This document shows, in pieces, positions 58,501 to 64,000 of a stretch of DNA of 64,000 nt. Within the stretch, counting starts at the first letter, position 1; every line of letters starts with the position of its first letter. The position numbers and the translations under genes are program-made. The stretch comes from Gymnorhina tibicen. Lineage: Eukaryota; Chordata; Aves; Passeriformes; Artamidae. The notes below the pieces were generated by a model. That model had not been told where the DNA came from. It saw only the letters and a program-made list of their open reading frames with translations, and ran no database searches. The stretch spans positions 3,965,333 through 4,029,332 of the forward strand of contig VXAZ01007995.1 of assembly GCA_013399875.1 (NCBI GenBank), given 5' to 3'.

Positions 58501-60560
58501 TGTATGTGGGGTAATTACTTGTCTCCCATTGCAGTAAGGCTTTCTCGTAGAGAAGTCTCCAGGCATTGCTTCCTGGCTATGCTCAGACACATCTCCAAAC
58601 TGGAGTGATGCTATTTCTGTTCCTTCTCTCCCCACTTTGGGGAAAATCCACAAGTCCTGCCTGAACACTGAGTAAACAGCTTGTATTTGTGACTGAGCTG
58701 TCTCAGAGGACAGAGTTGGGATTCATATAAATTATTTTCCTTTTTTTTCTTACTTTCTCCTGCTCAGGTGCCTCGATTTTCAAGTATCGTAAGAAGTATG
58801 AAAGAAAAGTGAGTAAATCCGAGCCTGAGCAAATGTGTGAAGATTTGTTTTGCAACAGTGTTTGCTACATTATTGATACTGCTGCAGCTGCACGTGTCTG
58901 AGAGAATGCAAGGCAGAAAATGCAAGGGTGGGAGCAAACTGAGAGCAGCTTGTGTCAACACCATAACCCTGCTGGGTCTGGAAAACTGTTTGGAAATTGA
59001 GGGTGGGAATGAGAGCAGGGGTCACAGCCTTTTGCTTAGGAAGAGGATGAAGCCTGTGGGAATGAAATACAGTGTTGGCTTCAGCACTGGTTAATGCATC
59101 CATCATGCCAAGAGGTAGGGACTCCATAAGGCAGAAAGAAGGTGTATGCACAGGGAAGGACGCCTTTCATTGGGTTTGTTTTCTTTTACAGCACAGTGGA
59201 TGAAGTCTGGAGTCTTCATCATGAAATTGAGGTAAAGTAATTGCAGTTCGGGGTTAAATAGTTTTTGTTTGATTTCTCTTTGGGAAGGGGCAGATTCAGA
59301 ACTCACCAAGGTCAGGAGATGATCAGGTCCCTGGTGATGTAAGGTGGGAACACGTCACTCCTCAACAGATCTCACTTGGGTGTGCAAGTTCTCAGCACGT
59401 TTGAAGATTAGGGCAACACGTAGGCAAGTTCATGATGCTAAATCAGACCTGAATTTTTGACACCTGCATATAAAAATGTAAGTCATCAGACTTGCCTTTA
59501 TTTCCCTTCTGGTTTTCCAAAGACCCATGCCCACGTCCCAGGTCACCATGTGCCTGTGCACTCAGTCTTTGCCCACCTCCACTTTACCAGGGAGAGGGTG
59601 CTTTGCAAGCTGGGAGGAATATTGTCCAGGCAGGAAAGCGTTGCTGGATTTTAGCAGGATCAGGCCTGATGTAGCCTGTTGGCTACTCCCAGGGAAAGGC
59701 CAAGAGCCCAGCTGGACACCCTGGCACCCTGGGACGGTACATCCACCCCACCGACCACCGGTGCGTTTCCTCCTCAGGACTTTTGCCACCAGTTCATTGC
59801 CCAGTGGAAAAAGCTGAATCTGGATGTCATGCTGTGTCCCATGCTGGGCCCGGCTTTCGGCATCGGCTACCCTGCGAAGCTCTCAGGTAGGGCACCGACC
59901 GGGGACTTTTGCCGTGGCGCTGTGCCGGTACCCGTGAGCAGCCTTCCTCCTCCCCTGACGTCCCCAGGGTGCTGGCCAGCAGTAGGAAGAGCTCAGTTTT
60001 GGGACAGCTGCGGCCCAGCCCGTGGGGAGCACCCGGAACACACCCCCGGTGTAGTGGGAGCCAAAGGGCCGATTTCCATCCCTCAGCCCCTGAGTTCCCA
60101 GTACAAGTGCCCCATTAGCCGGAATCTCACGTACGCAGAGTGGGGTGAAGGCTTTCCCTGCGCAGGCTGGCACTGCAAGCTCCCCCTCTCCCCCAGTGGC
60201 AGTCAGCTACACCATGCTCTACAACGCCCTGGACTTCCCTGCTGGTGTTGTCCCTGTCACGCTGGTGACAGACGAGGACGAGGAGGAGCTGAAGGGCTAC
60301 AAGGGTTACTATCAGGACTGGTGGGACCGGACCCTGGCAAAGGTGAGTGGTGCCAGGTTCTCCAGGGGCACGAGCTCCCCCATGCCTTCCCCTGGACATC
60401 CCCAAGCCCTCTCCCTCTCTCCGTGCCACAGGCTTTCCGTGGCAGCGTGGGGATGCCCGTGGCCGTGCAGTGCGTGGCCTTGCCGTGGCAGGAGGAGCTG
60501 TGCCTGCGCTTCATGAAGGAGGTGGAGACCCTCAGCCTGAAGAAGAACAGTTTCTTCTGA
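52418..60560 (+). CDS. FAAH: FAAH, fatty acid amide hydrolase 1 (15 coding exons, 5' end incomplete)
   Basis: Amidase-signature serine hydrolase of intracellular membranes that cleaves anandamide, oleamide and related fatty acid amides to fatty acid and amine. Fifteen exons with GT-AG junctions and consistent phases give one continuous frame, the exon count of mammalian FAAH. The Ser-Ser-Lys triad is present: Lys in LLYGVPVSIKD (exon 3), the first Ser of GGSSGGEGA and the Ser of GTDVGGSLRFP (exon 5). Counting codons back to 52,340 puts these at 142, 217 and 241, as in mammals. The membrane-binding cap is kept (PHWLKTLLSWIAKPF, exon 10), as is the C-terminal block VAVQCVALPWQEELCLRF. The start codon and N-terminal transmembrane helix are missing: no ATG lies between 52,081 and 52,419, and the frame meets an ambiguous base at 52,416. 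The enzyme is probably functional in the animal, with exon 1 damaged in the assembly. A paralogue follows at 63,543. Confidence 0.94.
53581..53694 (+). CDS. FAAH: FAAH coding exon 2
   Basis: Thirty-eight codons, phase 0 at both ends, with LSLPLPELSKKLRDG and ending YAYVGK, as at this boundary in mammalian FAAH. The acceptor is CCTGCAG and the donor is GTGAGG. Confidence 0.93.
54415..54558 (+). CDS. FAAH: FAAH coding exon 3 (catalytic Lys)
   Basis: Forty-eight codons, phase 0 at both ends, with NCITEFLQ and GLLYGVPVSIKD. The Lys of SIKD is the catalytic base of the amidase triad. The donor is GTACCG. Confidence 0.94.
54883..55016 (+). CDS. FAAH: FAAH coding exon 4
   Basis: Forty-four codons plus two bases: GHDSTLGF, then DSVVVQVLKRQGAIPFVKT and NVPQSLI, the conserved amidase core around the second strand of the fold. 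The donor is GTAGGT. Confidence 0.94.
56021..56043 (+). repeat. FAAH: (TC)n microsatellite forming a splice-acceptor pyrimidine tract
   Basis: Eleven TC units run directly into CAG at the 3' end of FAAH intron 4, so the repeat is the polypyrimidine tract for exon 5, the exon with both catalytic serines. Confidence 0.9.
56046..56252 (+). CDS. FAAH: FAAH coding exon 5 (nucleophile Ser, amidase signature)
   Basis: Carries the Gly/Ser-rich amidase signature: TPGGSSGGEGALVGGGGS (cis-Ser) and GIGTDVGGSLRFP (nucleophile Ser), then FCGICAIKPTGNRL. The acceptor's pyrimidine tract is a (TC)n microsatellite. The donor is GTACTG. Confidence 0.95.
56659..56699 (+). CDS. FAAH: FAAH coding exon 6
   Basis: Short 41-base exon completing a split Ser codon, then KRGIMAGVVGQKA plus one base. 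The acceptor is TTTACAG and the donor is GTAGGA. Phase matches both neighbours. Confidence 0.88.
57251..57375 (+). CDS. FAAH: FAAH coding exon 7
   Basis: Encodes VGPLAKDVESLALCLRALL and DSTVPPLPFNEE, near-identical in pattern to the mammalian segment after the amidase signature. The acceptor is TTCCAG and the donor is GTACAG. Confidence 0.95.
57544..57669 (+). CDS. FAAH: FAAH coding exon 8
   Basis: Forty-two codons: PLRIGYYETDFFTMPSPAMR, then AVRETKQLLEEAGHT. Strong match to the family core. The acceptor is CCCGCAG and the donor is GTAGGG. Confidence 0.95.
57893..57990 (+). CDS. FAAH: FAAH coding exon 9
   Basis: Begins LVPFELTNVDYV and includes GMFADGGRSF, matching the GLFSDGG-type segment of mammalian FAAH. 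The last codon is split (Phe). The donor is GTAAGT. Confidence 0.93.
58363..58462 (+). CDS. FAAH: FAAH coding exon 10 (membrane-binding cap)
   Basis: Encodes KGEMEKGSTGLLFWLAKAPH, then WLKTLLSWIAKPF, the amphipathic helix pair that seats FAAH in the membrane and opens the substrate channel. The acceptor is TTTCAG and the donor is GTAAGG. Confidence 0.93.
58768..58808 (+). CDS. FAAH: FAAH coding exon 11
   Basis: Short 41-base exon VPRFSSIVRSMKE with a split Asn codon. It corresponds to the end of the cap helices. The acceptor is GCTCAG and the donor is GTGAGT. Confidence 0.88.
59192..59231 (+). CDS. FAAH: FAAH coding exon 12
   Basis: Forty-base exon completing the Asn codon, then TVDEVWSLHHEIE, matching the LWELQHEIE segment of mammals. 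The acceptor is TTTTACAG and the donor is GTAAAG. Confidence 0.9.
59778..59886 (+). CDS. FAAH: FAAH coding exon 13
   Basis: DFCHQFIAQWKKLNLDVMLC then PMLGPAFGIGYPAKLS. Matches the IAQWRALDLDVVLTPMLAPA segment of mammals. The acceptor is CCTCAG and the donor is GTAGGG. Confidence 0.94.
60197..60342 (+). CDS. FAAH: FAAH coding exon 14
   Basis: VAVSYTMLYNALDFPAGVVP, then an acidic DEDEEELKGYKGYYQDWWD segment. Highly conserved family core. The acceptor is CCCCCAG and the donor is GTGAGT. Confidence 0.95.
60432..60560 (+). CDS. FAAH: FAAH coding exon 15 and stop
   Basis: VGMPVAVQCVALPWQEELCL, then RFMKEVETLSLKKNSFF and TGA at 60,558-60,560. The acceptor is GCCACAG. Confidence 0.95.
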   Translation, partial: AFRGSVGMPVAVQCVALPWQEELCLRFMKEVETLSLKKNSFF

Positions 60561-60770
60561 GCCCCGGGCACTCAGCCGGAGCAGGATCCCGGCTAACACC
60601 AGCGTGGGCCATCCTTTGGTGTGACCCACAGGACTCTGGTTCCCCTCAGTGACGATGCAGTGATGGCTGGGCTGGCTGCTGGCTTTGGGAGCATGGGGAA
60701 AGCGAGGCGAGCTCTGATGTGGTGGAGCTCTTCCAATCATTGTCCTAATACAGTACTTTTTATTATCTGA
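60561..60770 (+). other. FAAH: FAAH 3' UTR with variant poly(A) signal
   Basis: The 3' UTR ends near 60,770, inferred from a variant signal AATACA at 60,747-60,752 followed by a GT-rich stretch (TGTTTGTGTGTGGGG at 60,788). No AATAAA lies within 250 bases of the stop. Confidence 0.5.
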
Positions 60771-61111
60771 GTCTTGTTATTTCAAGTCTGTTTGTGTGTG
60801 GGGTTGGGGTGGATTTTAATCACCCCAGGAAAACACAGGAACATGATCTTTCTCTTACAGATGGGGAAACTGGGGCACGGGTACTGGTTCTGTCTGAGAT
60901 GCTCAGGCTATTACTTGGAGTGCTGGAGAAACAGGGATTTTCCCCTCTGTTCTGAGCTCCCTGAGGATGAAATCTGGCGTTTTTCCTAGCACAGACCAGC
61001 AGTCAGAAGGGAAAGCTGAGCCTGCGTGCAGACTCTGGCAAGCAGGGAGGGAACTGTGGCCTACTTCCAACAGCACAGGGCTGCTGGCACCCTGCACAGC
61101 ATGAAGGAGAG

Positions 61112-61372
61112 ATCGTGGAATCACGGAACAGTTTGGGTTGGAAGGGTCCTTAGAGATCATCTCATTCCATGGGCAGGCACACCTTCCACTAGACCACGTT
61201 GCTCAGAGCCCCCCCCAGCCAGGTCTTGAACACTGCCAAGAATGAGGCATCCACAAGTGCTCTGGGCAACCTGTGCCAGGGCCTCGCCACCCCCAAGGAA
61301 AGAATTTCTTATATCCTACCTAAATCCACCCCCTTTCAGTGTGAAGCCTGTATTGAGCAACATGCCAGGGTC
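61112..61372 (-). mobile_element. CR1 LINE 3' fragment, about 260 bases
   Basis: GGAATCACGGAACAGTTTGG, AGAGATCATCTCATTCCATG, ACCTTCCACTAGACCACGTT, GGGCAACCTGTGCCAGGGCC and GAAAGAATTTCTTATATCC occur in the order expected for the reverse complement of the CR1 3' end. It lies between the two FAAH-family genes. Confidence 0.95.
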
Positions 61373-63542
61373 AGAGGGACAGCAGACAGCTTGCCCTGCA
61401 CACCTTCTCCTCCCATTTGGCCCACGCCAGGTTTTCCAGCAGGATTTTCCAGCCACTGGCAGCCACTGCTGCTGGGATTGGCAGCACTGGCTGCTCCCGG
61501 CAGGTTTCCAAGTGTGTTCCAGAAAGGAATACCACAATGCTAAAGCGCTTTCCCAATGCGGGAATGTCAAAAGCAGATCATAACAAAGCTCTGGCAGGAT
61601 TAATGTTTGAGTTTTTAATGTAATATTGTAGTTTAAACCAGAGCCATGAAAAATCATGGAGTGTTTTCAAGGGCTGGGATAGTGTTTATCACAGCCAAGG
61701 AAAAAGCAGCCCCCAAGGACCCCCACTCTTTATCAGCAGGCTTTGAAAACGGGGGAGGAAGCTCCAGGCATCCCATGACTGAATGCTATGTAAAGCCAAG
61801 CCCAGAGGAGCCTGGGTGGGGTTACAGGTGCTTTCTGCCCACACAGAAAATGCTGGATGGGGTTATATGTTTGCTTTAAAATCCCAGCCTGGAGGACTTG
61901 TCCCGGGAAAGGCAGCGCCACCTGCACCCCTGCTCCCAGAGCCAAGCACCCCATCACTGATAGCTTAACCTCTCTCTCCCTGGCACGGAGGTGGGCAGGG
62001 TGCAGGAGTCCAAACCATGCAGCCACCAGTGAAGCTGAACCTGTAATTATTCCTCACTGGAAGCCCTGAGCGAAGGTCTCCAGCAAGCTCACGACCATGG
62101 GACAGTGCACCAGGCAGGGCCGGAGCTGCTGGGTGGCTTTGGGGACTGGAGGCTGCCACAAGGGCCAGCTGCATGCTGCTCCCAGCCCAGCCTGGGCAGC
62201 AAGAGGTTGGTGGGAATGGCAGCACTGAAGCACTCAAGGCTAGGATGGGGCAATGAACACCAGTCAGCGAGGAGAGGTTGGTGACATCCGCACTGAGTTG
62301 TTTGGCTCATTTTGCTGCCCGCCCTGTCCAAATAGGGAGGACCCTCCTCAGTTTTCCAGTCAGCAGTTTCTGCATCTTCCCCAAGCTTCCTCCCTGCTGC
62401 CACAGGAATATCCCACAGGACATGTCTGTAACAGGCAAGAAGGTAACATGATACAGCAGCACGACCACTGGCTTCGGTCCCCAAGCACGACCTGTCCATC
62501 AGAGAGCAATGGTTACCCTGGACATTCTCCCCTTGCAAGCTGTGCTACCCTGCTGCCTGGAGCAGAGCCAGCATCCCTCCAGATATAGGGGGGTGGCCTT
62601 GCCTCTTGGCAATGAGCTCTCGGAGGCCTTCCCTGAGGGCTTGCAGATGATTGAGAACTGAGAGAAGCTTAATTTTTTCAGCCCCTCCTTTCAGCATTAA
62701 GCCACGGGACAGTCCTGGGCAGGGGGAGCACCCTTGGCAAGGGGCAGCTGGTAAGACTGCATGGTCCAGCTCCTTTGGATTCTGCTGGCTGGAGGATGGG
62801 ATAGAAACAGGAGAGCAGAAGGACTCTGGATCCGTCGGAAGGGATTTCCCAAAAGTACTCACCCTCTGATTCAGATCGCCAAAAGGCTTTTCAAAGGGGC
62901 TTGGCTCGAAAATGATACAGAGCAGTCATACTCCTTGATGGCATCTTCAGATAGTTCCTTCCACTCTGCATTTCCAGAGTCACTGTTGCACCTTCATGCT
63001 CTTGGTTCTCCTGAGCTCCCATCTCTCCACAGGGGCAGTTTCACTCCCTGCCTGAGGTTCCCCAGGACAAGCAGAACTACGTTTTCCCAGGCTCACTGGG
63101 CTGCAGGTGGTGCTGCCTGAGGGACAGGGATGATGGCTGAGCACCTCTAGTTAATGGGCTTAAGTGTTCATTAATTATTACATGTGGGTATAGCAGGGCT
63201 AGCCCAGAGCTGGGCTTTGCTGGCCCAGCTCTGTGTGCAGCCAGGTACAGCCACAGCCTCTGGCTGGGGGACACACAGCCTTGGGGACACCCCCACTTTG
63301 GGATCACCCCCCAGACTGAGTAAGCTGAGCACACTGCTCTGCAGCCTGGCCCACAATGCTGCTCCAGCAGCCAGACCCTTTCAAAGTCCACGGTCTGGAA
63401 AGTCCATTCCTGGACTTTGTTAAAGCAACTCTGCTTCAGAGCTGATCCCGCACAGCGGGCGAGCGCAGGGTCTGCATTCATCAGCCCTCCAAGGAGAAGG
63501 TGGGAGAGCCAGGTGTCTGCAGCTGGACCTGAGAGAGAAGTC
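61373..63542. other. Spacer between FAAH and the second FAAH-family gene
   Basis: No further exon was recognised. The region presumably includes the promoter and 5' UTR of the downstream gene close to 63,543, but no TATA box or CpG island is evident there, unlike FAAH itself. Confidence 0.6.
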
Positions 63543-63752
63543 ATGACCCAAGAGCGACTGTGGCAGGTCCTGGATGCATCCTGGGGGGACCCTCGTGCCC
63601 TCTCGGCTCTGCTCTGCAGCTCAGCTGCAGCTGTGGTGCTTCTGAAATGGCTGGGACGGAGGCAGGTCCAGCAGAAGATGGACGAGGCAAGGAGGTCTCG
63701 GGATCTGGCCCTGGAGAGGATGGAGAAGGCAGCTCGCAGGCTCAAGCAAGAG
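63543..63752 (+). CDS. FAAH-family amide hydrolase, first coding exon (gene runs off the window)
   Basis: Seventy codons from ATG to a GTAAAT donor at 63,753, phase 0. Residues 19-34 form a hydrophobic helix (ALSALLCSSAAAVVLL), followed by KWLGRRQVQQKMDEARRSRD and LERMEKAARRLKQE. This is the N-terminal membrane anchor plus basic/coiled segment of FAAH exon 1, and it ends at the same exon boundary as the FAAH copy upstream. The gene lies head-to-tail with FAAH, 3.0 kb beyond its stop, so it is a tandem paralogue. Chicken vitamin D3 hydroxylase-associated protein belongs to this family and is a plausible identity, but the catalytic exons are outside the window, so neither identity nor activity can be settled. 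Confidence 0.85.
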
Positions 63753-64000
63753 GTAAATTTGGGGTGTATGTGAGGAAGGGATGATATTTTGGATAACCAA
63801 AGAAATGGGGGAGCTCCGATGAGTCCCTCTGTGAATGGTGGCTGGAGCACGGGCACGTTTTGGAGTATCACCAACCCAGTGTTTTGTGAGGGTCATCACC
63901 CTCCATTGTCTCAAAAGGCCCTCCCATAAAAGACAGTGTAAATTAAGTATTTCTCAATACAGACCCATTGAGGAAATCCTGAGGATGAAAGAAAAATCGG
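63753..64000 (+). other. Start of intron 1 of the second FAAH-family gene
   Basis: Non-coding sequence after the exon-1 donor, with no further exon before the window end. Confidence 0.75.

Noticed and set aside
59679..60560. One long + strand open frame read as a single exon
   Set aside because: It is FAAH exons 13-15 read through introns 13 and 14; clear donors at 59,887 and 60,343 and acceptors at 60,195 and 60,430 restore the family sequence.

Overview
The window is nuclear DNA from a vertebrate, almost certainly a bird. It has spliced genes with GT-AG introns, CpG-rich islands, several fragments of the CR1 LINE family that dominates avian genomes, and the 3' end of an endogenous retrovirus. 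There are no bacterial features. Fewer than 4 kb of the 64 kb codes for protein; most other open frames are chance frames in non-coding DNA.

Layout. Positions 1-2,200 hold a GC-rich, CpG-rich block with compact, probably regulatory segments, including a homeodomain-site-dense element at 1,920-2,170. Positions 2,200-13,900 are non-coding. DMBX1 (paired-class, K50 homeodomain factor of the midbrain and diencephalon) follows on the + strand in four coding exons (13,915-20,737), with a 3' UTR to about 21,665. Positions 21,700-52,190 are a 30 kb gene desert with candidate enhancers (around 28,700, 32,400, 35,950, 44,500 and 48,000), a distal poly(A) signal at 26,992, CR1 fragments, a 23-bp tandem repeat, a 390-bp polypurine tract and a minus-strand retroviral env remnant with its LTR. 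FAAH (fatty acid amide hydrolase) occupies 52,418-60,560 on the + strand in 15 coding exons, with the Lys-Ser-Ser catalytic triad intact. A second FAAH-family gene starts at 63,543 on the same strand and leaves the window after its first coding exon.

How the parts fit. DMBX1 is a developmental regulator, and flanking deserts rich in TAAT and octamer sites are typical of such genes, so the candidate elements most probably serve it. FAAH and its neighbour are metabolic, membrane-associated serine hydrolases that form a head-to-tail tandem pair. The first exon of FAAH is damaged in this assembly: an ambiguous base lies where the start codon and transmembrane helix should be.

I found no sign of a wholly new system. 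The points most worth a second look are the tandem FAAH pair and its broken first exon, the cluster of three octamer sites, the other candidate enhancers, the unexplained poly(A) signal at 26,992, and the DMBX1-FAAH order, which seems to differ from the mammalian one.
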